Positions 41,901-50,548 of a stretch of DNA of 64,000 nt are shown piece by piece. Below the pieces are notes generated by a model that worked only from the letters and a program-made list of their open reading frames with translations, did no database searches and was not told the origin of the DNA. Each line of letters begins with the position of its first letter. Within the stretch, counting starts at the first letter, position 1. Source of the DNA: JAGVSR01 sp963778225 (GTDB lineage: Bacteria; Pseudomonadota; Alphaproteobacteria; Rhizobiales; Hyphomicrobiaceae); contig CAVZTR010000010.1 of assembly GCA_963778225.1 (NCBI GenBank), positions 310,001-374,000 of the forward strand. Direction: 5' to 3'. The translations under genes and the position numbers were made by a program.

Positions 41901-42385
41901 TGGGAGAAGCCGCCGACAAGTGGAGCCCCGAAATCGCACTCGGCATGCCGGTGCTCATCCCCGAAGCTTACGTCGCCGACCTGCAACTCCGCCTCGGCCT
42001 CTACCGCCGCCTGTCGTCGCTCGAAACCCGCGCCGACATCGACGGCTTCGCCGCCGAATTGGTCGATCGCTTCGGCGAACTCCCCGACGAAGTGCGCTAC
42101 CTGCTCGACGTGATGGAAATCAAAGGCCTCTGCCGCGCAGCCAACATCGCCAAGGTCGATGCGGGCCCGAAGGGCGCCGTCGTCACATTCCGCAAGAACG
42201 ACTTCGCCAACGCGGCAGGCCTCGCGCAATTCCTGCAAACCGAACGCGCGCGCGCCAAGATGCAGCCCGACCATAAACTCGTCTTCCGCGGCGATTTCGA
42301 AACAGCCGCTGACCGCATCAAAGGCGTCCGCCAACTCGTCGCCTCCCTGGCCCGCATCGCCGGCGAAGCCAAGAAAGCCGCTTAA
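38905..42385 (+). pseudogene. mfd: Transcription-repair coupling factor Mfd, one frameshift
   Basis: Mfd displaces stalled RNA polymerase and recruits UvrA. Two frames join to 1159 residues, the normal length, once one base is removed near 39995. The N-terminal UvrB-like module has AWDTVPYDRVGPNADI and EPGEFAVRGGILDLFSPG. The polymerase-interacting domain has LSVGDLVVHADHGIGRFAGL. The translocase carries CGDVGFGKTEVALRA, DEEQHFGV, TLSATPIPRTLQLALTG and VESGLDVPNANTLIVHRAD. The break is at GGCAAAGAGCTTCGCA, where one extra G moves the frame. All core motifs are intact, so a sequencing insertion is likely. Confidence 0.92.
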
Positions 42386-42441
42386 CACCGCCACTCCCCA
42401 TATCGCTGACGCGTTGAGGGGAGAGGGGACGCCGTTTTTTA

Positions 42442-42464
42442 CCCCTCCCCGCAAGGGGGAGGGG
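42442..42464. repeat. CCCCTCCCC inverted repeat between mfd and the acyl-CoA synthetase
   Basis: A nine-pair perfect inverted repeat (42442-42450 with 42456-42464, five-base loop) lies between two convergent genes. T residues precede it on the plus strand rather than follow it, so it is not a canonical terminator on either strand. Confidence 0.45.
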
Positions 42465-42474
42465 AGTTCTGGCT

Positions 42475-44040
42475 TCACGCCAATGGGCGGCGAGCAGAAA
42501 ACATCCGCCCCAACTCGCTCCGCTTCACCTTCCCATTCGGCGTGCGCGGAAGTGCGTCCACAACCATGATCTCGCGCGGGCATTTGTATTGCGCGAGCCG
42601 CTCTTTCGCGAAGGCGAGCACGCTGCCCGCATCCACCGTATGCCCCGGCTTGGCGACCAGAAACGCCCCGATCACCGTCACACCTTCGCGCGGTGAGATT
42701 TCCGCGCACGCGACTTCCGCTACGTCCGGATGCTGCGCAATCGCAGTTTCCACTTCCAACGGCGAAACCCGATACCCGAGCGCCTTCATCACGTCGTTTG
42801 CGCGACCCTGGTGGAAGATGTAGCCGTCCGCATCGATGATCGCGAGATCGCCGCCCAGGAACCACTCGCCGCGATAGACCTCCGCCTCTTCATCGCTGCG
42901 ATTCCAGTAGCCGAGCATCAGGCCCGGATCTGACCGGTGCACCGCAAGCAACCCTTCCTCGCCCGATGGTAGGGGATCGGTTCCGCTTTCGACCGGCAGC
43001 ACCGCCACACGCCGCCCCGGCTGGGCGCGACCCGGCGAACCGTCCTTGCGCGCCATGCCCGGACATGTCGAAACGTACGTCGATATTTCGCTCATCCCCA
43101 GCGCTTCATAGAGTTCGGTCCCCGTGCGCGCATGCCAGTCAGCAAAGAGGGACGGGGCAGGGGCCTCGCCCGCAATCAACCCATGCCGCAGAGGACTCAC
43201 ATCCAGCGGCCCCGGCGGGGCATACTTCAGGATCTGCCGGAACAGCCCCGGCACGGCGGCAAAGAGCGTCGCGCCGGCTTTGCGGATCACGGCCGGCCAC
43301 ACCTCCGGCGTCTTCTCGCCGACAAAGATCGTGCTCGTCACACCGTTGGCCCACGGGTCGATCAATCCCGTGCCGAGCGTGTAGGTCCAGTTGAACGCGC
43401 CGGCGTGCAGCATCACGTCGTCGGGCCGGATGCCATACCAGCCCTGATACGTCCGCGAGCGTCCCAGTGCCACGCGATGCGCGTGCACCACACCCTTCGG
43501 GCGCGCCGTCGTGCCCGATGTGTAGAGCAGATACGCCGGATCTTCCGCTCGCGTATCGGCATAGCTGCCGCGCCGCGCATAGTGGATCATGTCGCGCACT
43601 GTCGCTTCTTCCAGCATGACAACGCCGTCCGGAATATCGCCGCGCGGCAGATGCGGAGCCAGCGCCACCGCGCGCGGTGCGCTGTCCTGCATCAGGAAAT
43701 CCGCTTCCGCAGCCGTCAGCTGGCTCGACGTCGCCACCGCGATCAAGCCCGCCGCGATCGCCCCGAAATAGAGGATCGGATACGTGCTCGTGTTATCCAG
43801 CCGGATGAGAATACGGTCGCCCGGCTTCAGCCCGAGATCTTCCAGCGCTGCTGCGACCCGCAACACCGCGTCTTCCATCTGCGCGAACGTCCACGTCTCC
43901 AGTGGCGGTGTTTGCGGATCGGGATCGTCGATGACCACGAGGGCAGGCTTCGTCGGCAACCGCGACGCTGACTGGGCGAGGCAGTAGCGCGCCATGTTGA
44001 AGCGCTCGGGGATGACGAGGGGCGGCAGGGCGACGGTCAT
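42475..44040 (-). CDS. AMP-dependent acyl-CoA/carboxylate-CoA ligase
   Basis: A 521-residue adenylate-forming enzyme. The ATP-binding P-loop-like motif is LLYTSGTTARPKGVVHAH near residues 171-188. Further motifs are YEALGMSEISTYVS and the hinge region GYIFHQGRANDVMKALGYRVSPLEVE, and the catalytic Lys is in PRTPNGKVKRSEL near the C-terminus. The substrate cannot be fixed: the spacing is like benzoate- or medium-chain acyl-CoA ligases. It overlaps no neighbour and lies 30 bases downstream of the peptide-binding protein on the same strand. Confidence 0.85.
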   Translation of the reverse strand: MTVALPPLVIPERFNMARYCLAQSASRLPTKPALVVIDDPDPQTPPLETWTFAQMEDAVLRVAAALEDLGLKPGDRILIRLDNTSTYPILYFGAIAAGLIAVATSSQLTAAEADFLMQDSAPRAVALAPHLPRGDIPDGVVMLEEATVRDMIHYARRGSYADTRAEDPAYLLYTSGTTARPKGVVHAHRVALGRSRTYQGWYGIRPDDVMLHAGAFNWTYTLGTGLIDPWANGVTSTIFVGEKTPEVWPAVIRKAGATLFAAVPGLFRQILKYAPPGPLDVSPLRHGLIAGEAPAPSLFADWHARTGTELYEALGMSEISTYVSTCPGMARKDGSPGRAQPGRRVAVLPVESGTDPLPSGEEGLLAVHRSDPGLMLGYWNRSDEEAEVYRGEWFLGGDLAIIDADGYIFHQGRANDVMKALGYRVSPLEVETAIAQHPDVAEVACAEISPREGVTVIGAFLVAKPGHTVDAGSVLAFAKERLAQYKCPREIMVVDALPRTPNGKVKRSELGRMFSARRPLA

Positions 44041-44070
44041 GGATATCGGACGTTGGAGGCGGTTGAGCGG

Positions 44071-45918
44071 CTACTTCTGCCCGTCAATCCACCACGTGTC
44101 GAGATTGTATCCCCATAACGAGAACGTTTTCGGCCCCTGAACCTGCTTCCAATTGGCCACCCATTGCCGGGAGGCATGGAACAGCGGGATCACATAGTGC
44201 CCGGAGAGCAGCACGCGGTCGAGCGCCCGCACGGCGGATGTAAAGTCTTCGTCCCCCTCGGCCTCGAGCAGCCGGTTGATCATCGCATCGACTGCCGGGT
44301 TCTTGACGCCGACGAAGTTGAACGACCCCGGCACGTCGGCGTTGCGGCTATCCCACCGGAACACCTGCTCGTTCCCCGGCGAGAGCGACGACGGCCAGGC
44401 GGTCTGGATCATGTCGTAATCATAATCCTTCAGCCGTGACTGATACTGCGAACTGTCGACGACCCGCAGCCGCGCCGCGATCCCCAGTTTGGCAAGATCG
44501 GAAACATAGCTTGCGATCAGCCGTTGCTGCACGCTGGACCCTGCGAGAATCTCAAAACCGAGCGGCTCCCGCGTATCCTTGTGCACGAGCCGACCGCCAT
44601 CGATCACATAGCCCGCCTCGCTGAAGAGCCGGAACGCCTCGCGCGCATTTTCGCGATTGTGTCCCGTACCGTCGCTGACCGGCATGCGATAGCGACCCTC
44701 CATCACCTCCGGCAGCACCGCGTCGGGGAACGGCGCCAGAAGTTCTCGCTCACGCGCGTCTGCGGGCTTGCCGGCGGAGGAGAGATACGACCGCTCGAAG
44801 AAGCTCTCCGTGCGCTTGTAGAGCCCGTGATAAAGCGTCTTGTTCACCCACTCGAAGTTGAACAGAAGCAGAAGCCCACGGCGCACGCGCGGATCCTGGA
44901 ACACGGGCCGGCGCGTATTGAACGCCAGCGCCGACATGCCCGCCGGCAATCCTGTCTCGATCTCACGCGTCAAGACACGACCATCGCGCCTGGCCGGAAT
45001 GTCATAGCCCGACGCCCACAGCTTTGGATCGTCTTCGGTCCGTACGTCAAGAACGCCCGATTTGAACGCTTCGAACTGAACGCTCATGTCGCGAAAGTAT
45101 TCGTAGCGGATCTCATCGAAGTTATATCGGCCACGGTTGACCGGCAGATCGCGGCCCCAATAGTCGGGATTGCGCTTGTAGGTGATCGAGCGTCCCGCAT
45201 CGATGGCGGCGATGGTGTAGGGCCCTGAGCCAACGATCGGTGCGAGCGTCGTGCGCTCGAATGTTTCCGGCGTCAGAAGGTGTTTCGGCAGTACGGGCAT
45301 CGACGCCATGATCAGCGGCATCTCGCGATCGCCGCTGGCATCGAATACAAAGCGTACCGCCAGATCCGACACGCGATCCGTACGCACGACCTTCTTGTAC
45401 GAATTGCGATGGTTCGGACGACCCCGCTCGCGCAGCGTCTCCATCGAAAAAATCACGTCGTCGGCGGTGATCGGTTTGCCGTCCGAGAACCGCGCCGCGG
45501 GATCGAGATGAAAAGTCACGGATGATCGGTCCGGCGGCATCTCCACGGTCTTGGCAACGAGGCCGTACATCGTGAACGGCTCGTCGAACCCGCGCGCCAT
45601 GAGCGTCTCGTAAACCCACTCGCGAACACCGGCGACGGGTTCGCCGCGGATGATGAGCGGGTTGAGTGTATCGAACGATCCAGTCTGCCCGAGAACGACA
45701 CGCCCGCCCTTCGGCGCGTTAGGGTCGGCGTAATTGAAATGGGTAAAACCTGCCGGGTATTTCGGCGCGCCATGCATCGCAATGGCATGCGAACCGGTTT
45801 CTGCGAAGGCAGCACCGGACAGCACCGATATCGAAAGGACCACGATCGCAGCCGCCGCTCCGTGCAGGTTCAAGCGCAAGAACGAGCACGGCTCCAAGCG
45901 CGGCCACTGGCGCGACAT
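44071..45918 (-). CDS. Extracellular solute-binding protein family 5 (peptide ABC transporter)
   Basis: A 615-residue periplasmic binding protein of the DppA/OppA/YejA type. The signal anchor is GAAAAIVVLSISVLSGAAFA (about 19-39). The mature part shows FNYADPNAPKGGRVVLGQTGSFDTLNPL, KPITADDVIFSMETLRERG and GSGPYTIAAIDAGRSITYKRNPDYWG, all typical of the YejA-like subgroup for microcin C or murein-type peptides. ATG 45918 is chosen because GGAG lies 8 bases before it. No permease or ATPase gene is adjacent, so the rest of the transporter is elsewhere. Confidence 0.9.
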   Translation of the reverse strand: MSRQWPRLEPCSFLRLNLHGAAAAIVVLSISVLSGAAFAETGSHAIAMHGAPKYPAGFTHFNYADPNAPKGGRVVLGQTGSFDTLNPLIIRGEPVAGVREWVYETLMARGFDEPFTMYGLVAKTVEMPPDRSSVTFHLDPAARFSDGKPITADDVIFSMETLRERGRPNHRNSYKKVVRTDRVSDLAVRFVFDASGDREMPLIMASMPVLPKHLLTPETFERTTLAPIVGSGPYTIAAIDAGRSITYKRNPDYWGRDLPVNRGRYNFDEIRYEYFRDMSVQFEAFKSGVLDVRTEDDPKLWASGYDIPARRDGRVLTREIETGLPAGMSALAFNTRRPVFQDPRVRRGLLLLFNFEWVNKTLYHGLYKRTESFFERSYLSSAGKPADARERELLAPFPDAVLPEVMEGRYRMPVSDGTGHNRENAREAFRLFSEAGYVIDGGRLVHKDTREPLGFEILAGSSVQQRLIASYVSDLAKLGIAARLRVVDSSQYQSRLKDYDYDMIQTAWPSSLSPGNEQVFRWDSRNADVPGSFNFVGVKNPAVDAMINRLLEAEGDEDFTSAVRALDRVLLSGHYVIPLFHASRQWVANWKQVQGPKTFSLWGYNLDTWWIDGQK

Positions 45919-46289
45919 GTGATCTCCGGATTTGCGAGCGATGGCCGCGGATGAACGTCGGCCACCGTTAAGAATAGCGCCTGTTAGCATAATTAGGGCA
46001 TGTGGTTAGCCGTTTCGCCATGAACGAGGCTAGGACGCAAAGGCGACCGATCCGTGGCCGGTTTGCAACGTGCCACCCGTTACCGCTGTGCAGGAGTTGG
46101 GGCCGGTTCGCCCGGCCACGGGATTGCCGCAATCCGAGCCTTACTGCCCCACGGCTGGCGCAAGGGCGCTGGAGGGTGTGCAGGCTCGACGAAACGTCGG
46201 TCGGCCCAGTGTCCCGACGACCCTTAAGAACGCGCGCCATAGAGGGTGGGAGCCGGTTAGCCGGCTCAGAGAGAAAGGTCGAATTATCC
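45919..46289. other. Divergent region between the solute-binding protein and IalB genes
   Basis: This 371-base region has no supported gene. The plus-strand frame of the IalB gene is open back to 46002, but the extension is Arg/Gly-rich and has no signal peptide, so it is treated as untranslated leader and promoter. Confidence 0.4.
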
Positions 46290-47129
46290 ATGGCACACAC
46301 GGAAAAGTTTGGTTTGTCCGCCTTGAGCGCGCTCGCCGCTGCTCTGGCCATCGCGAGCACGCCCGCCCTCGCGCAGGATAAGCCGGCGCCGGCCGCCGCG
46401 CCTGCCAAGCCCGCTGCTGGTGCCGCTGCCCCTGCTGCTGGTGCAGCCCCCGCCGCGAACAAGAGCGCCTGGGTCAAACTGTGCGAGAAGACGCCGCTGG
46501 TGAAGAAGGGTGCCGACGGCAAAGAAATCAAGGACGATAAGGAAATCTGCCTGACCCATCACGAGCGGCTCGACGGCAACTCCGGCATGGTGCTCGTCTC
46601 CGCCGCCATCCGTGAAGTCGACGGCCAGGACAAGAAGCACCTCATGATCATGGTGCCGCTTGGCATGGCGCTGCCCCCGGGCTTGCGCGCCGCGGTCTAC
46701 ACCAAGGACCAGTGGGCAAAGATCGCCAAGAACGAAAAAGTGGACGACAAGGAACTGAAGCCCGTCGATCTGAAGTATTCGCTCTGCCACGCCTCTGGCT
46801 GCACGGCTGAAATCGAAGCCGACGCCGCCATCGTGGATCAGATGAAGGCGGGTGGCGGACTGATGGTCGTCGCCATGAACGCAGCCGCGCAGCCGATCGG
46901 CTTCCCGGTTCCTTTGGACGGCTTCACCGACGCATTCGCCGGCAAGCCGATCGATAACGCCGAGTACAAGAAGGCTCGCGGACAGCTGATGGCGCAGATC
47001 CGCGATCGCCAGAAGGCCGCGATCGACAAGTTCAAAGCCGACCAGTTGAAGAACCTTCCGACCGATGGTCCCGGCGCTCCCCCGACCACGACCGGTTCGG
47101 CTCCGGCCAAGCCCGCCGACAAGAAGTAA
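46290..47129 (+). CDS. Invasion-associated locus B (IalB) family protein
   Basis: A 279-residue exported protein. The signal peptide (MAHTEKFGLSALSALAAALAIASTPALAQ) is followed by an Ala/Pro-rich linker and the IalB domain (about 58-220) with WVKLCEKTPLVKK, ICLTHHERLDGNSGMVLVSAAIRE, LMIMVPLGMALPPGLRAAVY and the paired Cys in YSLCHASGCTAEIEADAAIVDQM. IalB proteins are small periplasmic or outer membrane proteins of unknown mechanism; the name comes from Bartonella invasion. ATG 46290 starts the signal peptide. A strong terminator follows. Confidence 0.9.
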   Translation: MAHTEKFGLSALSALAAALAIASTPALAQDKPAPAAAPAKPAAGAAAPAAGAAPAANKSAWVKLCEKTPLVKKGADGKEIKDDKEICLTHHERLDGNSGMVLVSAAIREVDGQDKKHLMIMVPLGMALPPGLRAAVYTKDQWAKIAKNEKVDDKELKPVDLKYSLCHASGCTAEIEADAAIVDQMKAGGGLMVVAMNAAAQPIGFPVPLDGFTDAFAGKPIDNAEYKKARGQLMAQIRDRQKAAIDKFKADQLKNLPTDGPGAPPTTTGSAPAKPADKK

Positions 47130-47150
47130 GCTGTCTCAATCAATGCAACG

Positions 47151-47182
47151 AAAGCCGCCCGGTGGTCTCACCGGGCGGCTTT
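47151..47182. terminator. Strong bidirectional hairpin after the IalB gene
   Basis: A perfect thirteen-pair stem (47151-47163 with 47170-47182, six-base loop, arms starting AAAGCCGCCC) lies 21 bases after the IalB stop and ends in TTT. The leading AAA would serve as TTT on the other strand, for the convergent HspQ gene. Confidence 0.8.
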
Positions 47183-47235
47183 GTCGTTTAAACGAAGCAA
47201 TGGAGCGGCACGCGCGCCGTGCAAGAGGAGCGGCC

Positions 47236-47934
47236 TCAGTTCAGCATGGACATGAAAACCGCCCGGTAGCGCCCGTCCTCATCCTCGATGAAATAATCCA
47301 GGATCTGCGGATGCCGCACCGGCACGCCGGTCGTATCGGGCAGCAGGTTCTGCTCGGAGACGTACGCGATGTACTCGGTCTCCGCGTTCTCCGCGAGCAG
47401 GTGGTAGAACGGCTGGTTCTTCTTCGGCCGCATCTGCTCCGGAATCGAAAGCCACCACTCTTCCGTATTGGCGAACACCGGATCGATGTCGAACACGACA
47501 CCGCGAAACGGATAAAGTTTGTGCCGCACCACATCGCCGACAGCGAAGCGCGCAGACGACACGGTCGAGGATCGCTTGCCGTCCGCTCTACGGCGCAGGC
47601 GCGGCCGGGCGACAGGCCCTTCCGCCCGCGCCGTTGGTCGCTTAGCCTTGCTGGGCGCTGCGGGAGGCGAAGCTTTTTCGGCGGCACCTGTTTTTGCAGC
47701 CGCTACCTTGGATTTCAGGCGGGCCTTGATCTTGGCCGCAGCCGCTACCGCAGGCTTGGCCGCCTTCGCCCCGCCCACCTTCGTCCCGGCGGCTGCCGGC
47801 TTTGCCGCCTTTTTGGCAGGTTTGGTTTTGGTTTCTGATCGGCGTTTGTCACTCATCACGGGAGTAGGCGACACCCGCGCGGCGGGTGTCAAGCGACGGC
47901 GGGCCTTATCCTTCACGGTGCGATTACGAGCCAT
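47236..47934 (-). CDS. hspQ: HspQ/YccV-like hemimethylated-DNA-binding protein with histone-H1-like N-terminus
   Basis: A 232-residue protein. The C-terminal half is a complete HspQ domain (ARFAVGDVVRHKLYPFRGVVFDIDP near residue 127, then EEWWLSIP, KKNQPFYHLL and YVSEQNLLPD); HspQ affects Lon proteolysis and binds hemimethylated DNA in enterobacteria. The N-terminal 120 residues are a Lys/Ala/Pro/Arg tail like eukaryotic histone H1. The ATG overlaps the stop of the upstream lyase gene by one base (TAATG), suggesting translational coupling and supporting this start. ATG 47856 is an alternative. Usual HspQ proteins lack such a tail. Confidence 0.85.
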   Translation of the reverse strand: MARNRTVKDKARRRLTPAARVSPTPVMSDKRRSETKTKPAKKAAKPAAAGTKVGGAKAAKPAVAAAAKIKARLKSKVAAAKTGAAEKASPPAAPSKAKRPTARAEGPVARPRLRRRADGKRSSTVSSARFAVGDVVRHKLYPFRGVVFDIDPVFANTEEWWLSIPEQMRPKKNQPFYHLLAENAETEYIAYVSEQNLLPDTTGVPVRHPQILDYFIEDEDGRYRAVFMSMLN

Positions 47935-48986
47935 TAGAAACCATACGCAGTGGCGCGCTCCGGGTCCTTCGACGCCACGAGCCGCGCGAGATCAACAATC
48001 ACCTTCGCCTGCTTCCAGGTGGCGTCATCCTGCATTTTGCCGTCGATCATGACGGCGCCGGTGCCGTCCGGCATCGCCTCGAGAATTTTGGCGGCAAACG
48101 CCACTTCCTTGGGGTCCGGAGAGAACACGCGCTTGGCGATCTCGATTTGTGAGGGATGCAATGACCAGGCGCCGAGGCAGCCCTGCAGAAACGCGTTGCG
48201 GAACTGAGCTTCGCATGCCGCGCCGTCCGCGAAATCGCCGAACGGACCGTAGAACGGCTTCAACCCGTAAGACAGGCAGGCATCCACCATCTTTCCGACG
48301 GTGTAGTGCCAAAGATCTTGCTGATAGTGCGCGCGCGGACCACCGTCTTTCGACGGATCGGCCAAGACCCCGTAGTCAGGATGCCCCCCACCGACGCGCG
48401 TCGTCTTCATGCCGCGCGAGGCGGCAAGGTCCGCCGGACCCAGGCTCATTCCGTGCATGCGCGGCGAAGCGGCCGCAATGGCCTCGACGTTTTTAACGCC
48501 CTCTGCCGTTTCGAGAATGGCGTGAATGAGGATCGGCCGAGTAACTTTGTGCCTGGCCTCGAGTTGAGCGAGCAGCTGATCCAGGTAATGGATGTCCCAA
48601 GGCCCCTCGACCTTCGGCAGCATGATCACATCGACTTTGTTACCGGCGTGCTTCACGATTTCGGTGACATCGTCCAGCATCCACGGTGAGTTGAGGCAGT
48701 TGATGCGCGTCCAAAGCCCCGTCTGTCCGAAGTCGAACTCGTTCGCCATGGATACGAACCCGGCCCGAGCCTGTTCCTTCTCGCCGACGGCGATGGCGTC
48801 CTCGAGGTTGCCCAGGACTACATCGACCTGTTTGATGGTCTCCTTCAGCTTGGCCCGGATCTTTTCATTGTGCGGCGGAATGAAATGGATCATTCGCTCG
48901 ATGCGCACGGGTAAGGAGCGGTATGGCTCGGGTGCGCCGATGGCGAGCGGTGCAAAATGCTTGGCGGGCGTGCGCGTAACGCTCAT
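47934..48986 (-). CDS. HpcH/HpaI-type CoA ester lyase, L-malyl-CoA/beta-methylmalyl-CoA lyase-like
   Basis: A 350-residue cytoplasmic TIM-barrel lyase. Marks are MIHFIPPHNEKIRAKLKE near residue 32, VVLGNLEDAI (metal site Glu/Asp), LWTRINCLNSPW, VDVIMLPKVEGPWDI and HAILETAEGVKNV. The length and the 'ILETAEGVKNVEAIA' block fit Mcl1-type enzymes, which split malyl-CoA or methylmalyl-CoA in the ethylmalonyl-CoA pathway and the serine cycle. The precise substrate is not proven. It is the first gene of a two-gene unit with hspQ, to which it is coupled by the overlap TAATG. Confidence 0.85.
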   Translation of the reverse strand: MSVTRTPAKHFAPLAIGAPEPYRSLPVRIERMIHFIPPHNEKIRAKLKETIKQVDVVLGNLEDAIAVGEKEQARAGFVSMANEFDFGQTGLWTRINCLNSPWMLDDVTEIVKHAGNKVDVIMLPKVEGPWDIHYLDQLLAQLEARHKVTRPILIHAILETAEGVKNVEAIAAASPRMHGMSLGPADLAASRGMKTTRVGGGHPDYGVLADPSKDGGPRAHYQQDLWHYTVGKMVDACLSYGLKPFYGPFGDFADGAACEAQFRNAFLQGCLGAWSLHPSQIEIAKRVFSPDPKEVAFAAKILEAMPDGTGAVMIDGKMQDDATWKQAKVIVDLARLVASKDPERATAYGF

Positions 48987-49187
48987 GGCGATAGAGGACC
49001 TCTGAAGAGACGTTTTCGGATGGCGGGAATTGGAGATGCGCGGCGCACATTAGGCTGGAGCCGCCGAGTGTCAATCCGGGGGCCACGGGTGGGGCCGCTG
49101 ACGCCTGCGGCACGGTTGCTGCGAGTCGGCTAAGTTGCCGGCAATGTTCACTTCGGTGGGCTTTGAAGCGGAAAGAGACGAGGTCGC

Positions 49188-50546
49188 GTGGCAGACGCCG
49201 AGACATTCCAGCGCAGGCATCGGACGCTTCGGCCGGGCTCGGCTGTTGCAGGTCTCGTTGCGATGCTGTTGGCCGGATACGCGTCTGCCGAGGCTCCATC
49301 GCTGCATCAGGCGGCAGGCGGCGAACTCATGGCCAAGGCCAGCGCCAAACCAGCGCGCAAAACGTCCAAGCCCGCCGCTGCAGCAGCCGTTTCTCCGACG
49401 CGACCCGTCAAGGTCATGACCCGCGAAGAAATTCTTTCTTCCGATCCGGCCATTCTCGAACGGCTCGGACGTCACATCGTCATCGGCTATCACAGTTCCG
49501 CCACGATGAGGGCACTCGTGGAGAAGAGGGCGATTGCCGGCATCTTCATCACCGATCACAACGTTCGCCGCCGCTCAGTCGCTGATATCCGCGCCGAGAT
49601 TGATGCGCTTCAGGCACTTCGTACCCGCCAGGGTCTCCCACCGCTCATCATCGCAGCCGACCAGGAAGGCGGCGCTGTTTCCCGCCTGACGCCGCCGCTT
49701 GCCAAGCAACCGAGTTTGGCTCGGGTTCTCGCTGCGGTGAAGCCCGGCGAAGATCCGAAGTTGGCTGTCGTTGCCTACGCCCGCAAGCAAGCCGGCGAAC
49801 TCCAACGTATCGGCGTTAATCTGAATTTCTCGCCGGTTGTCGATCTGAAGATGGACCCTAAGCGGCGCAGCGACGGCGAAACGCAACTTCGTTATCGTGC
49901 GCTCTCCGCCGATCCGCGCGTGGTCAGTGATGCGGCGGGCTGGTATTGCGACACGCTGGCTGAGGCGGGCATCTACTGCACCATCAAACACTTTCCCGGG
50001 CTGGGTCGCGTCACGCTCGACACCCATCGTCACGCCGGCGACATCAAGGCCCCTATCATGGAACTGAAAGGCGCCGACTGGGTGCCGTTCCGTGATCTCA
50101 TGGGCAAGCCGCATGTGGTCACCATGCTTGCCCATGTGCGCCTGCGCGAACTCGACGCCATCAAGCCGGCGTCGTTCTCCACGGCGGTAATCGACGGTCT
50201 GATCCGCACCGAATGGAAACACGACGGCCTGCTCATCACAGACGATTTTTCCATGGGCGCAGTCACGCGATCGAAAGAGGGCATTGGCGGAGCAGCGGTC
50301 GCAGCGCTGAAAGCCGGCGCTGACCTCATTCTCGTGTCGTTCAGCGACAAGCATCTCAATACCGTGTTGTCGGCGCTGATCGACGCCGACAAGACCGGAG
50401 GGCTTGATTCAGCAACAGGTGCGGCCAGCATCCGACGCCTGACAAATGTGCCCGCTGCGCACCCGCCGATCCCGTTGCCGGAGAAAAAGCCGGCGGTGCC
50501 TGCCGGATACTCCGCCGTGCCCGCCGCCAAAACCGCAGTTCCGTAA
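49188..50546 (+). CDS. Glycoside hydrolase family 3 protein, NagZ-like beta-N-acetylhexosaminidase
   Basis: A 452-residue enzyme. The GH3 catalytic motifs are AADQEGGAVSRLTPP near residue 165, KHFPGLGRVTLDTHRH (catalytic His) near 268-282 and ITDDFSMGAV with the nucleophile Asp near 350. Classic NagZ is cytosolic and about 340 residues, but this one has a hydrophobic N-terminal segment (AVAGLVAMLLAGYASA) and a basic Ala/Lys linker, so it is probably exported or membrane-bound. It ends in a Pro/Ala-rich tail. GTG 49188 follows GAGACGAGG. It would cleave GlcNAc-anhydroMurNAc links in murein. Confidence 0.85.
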   Translation: MADAETFQRRHRTLRPGSAVAGLVAMLLAGYASAEAPSLHQAAGGELMAKASAKPARKTSKPAAAAAVSPTRPVKVMTREEILSSDPAILERLGRHIVIGYHSSATMRALVEKRAIAGIFITDHNVRRRSVADIRAEIDALQALRTRQGLPPLIIAADQEGGAVSRLTPPLAKQPSLARVLAAVKPGEDPKLAVVAYARKQAGELQRIGVNLNFSPVVDLKMDPKRRSDGETQLRYRALSADPRVVSDAAGWYCDTLAEAGIYCTIKHFPGLGRVTLDTHRHAGDIKAPIMELKGADWVPFRDLMGKPHVVTMLAHVRLRELDAIKPASFSTAVIDGLIRTEWKHDGLLITDDFSMGAVTRSKEGIGGAAVAALKAGADLILVSFSDKHLNTVLSALIDADKTGGLDSATGAASIRRLTNVPAAHPPIPLPEKKPAVPAGYSAVPAAKTAVP

Positions 50547-50548
50547 AT

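Noticed and set aside
42442..42464. CCCCTCCCC hairpin read as a terminator
   Set aside because: No T run follows on either strand, so it was listed only as an inverted repeat.
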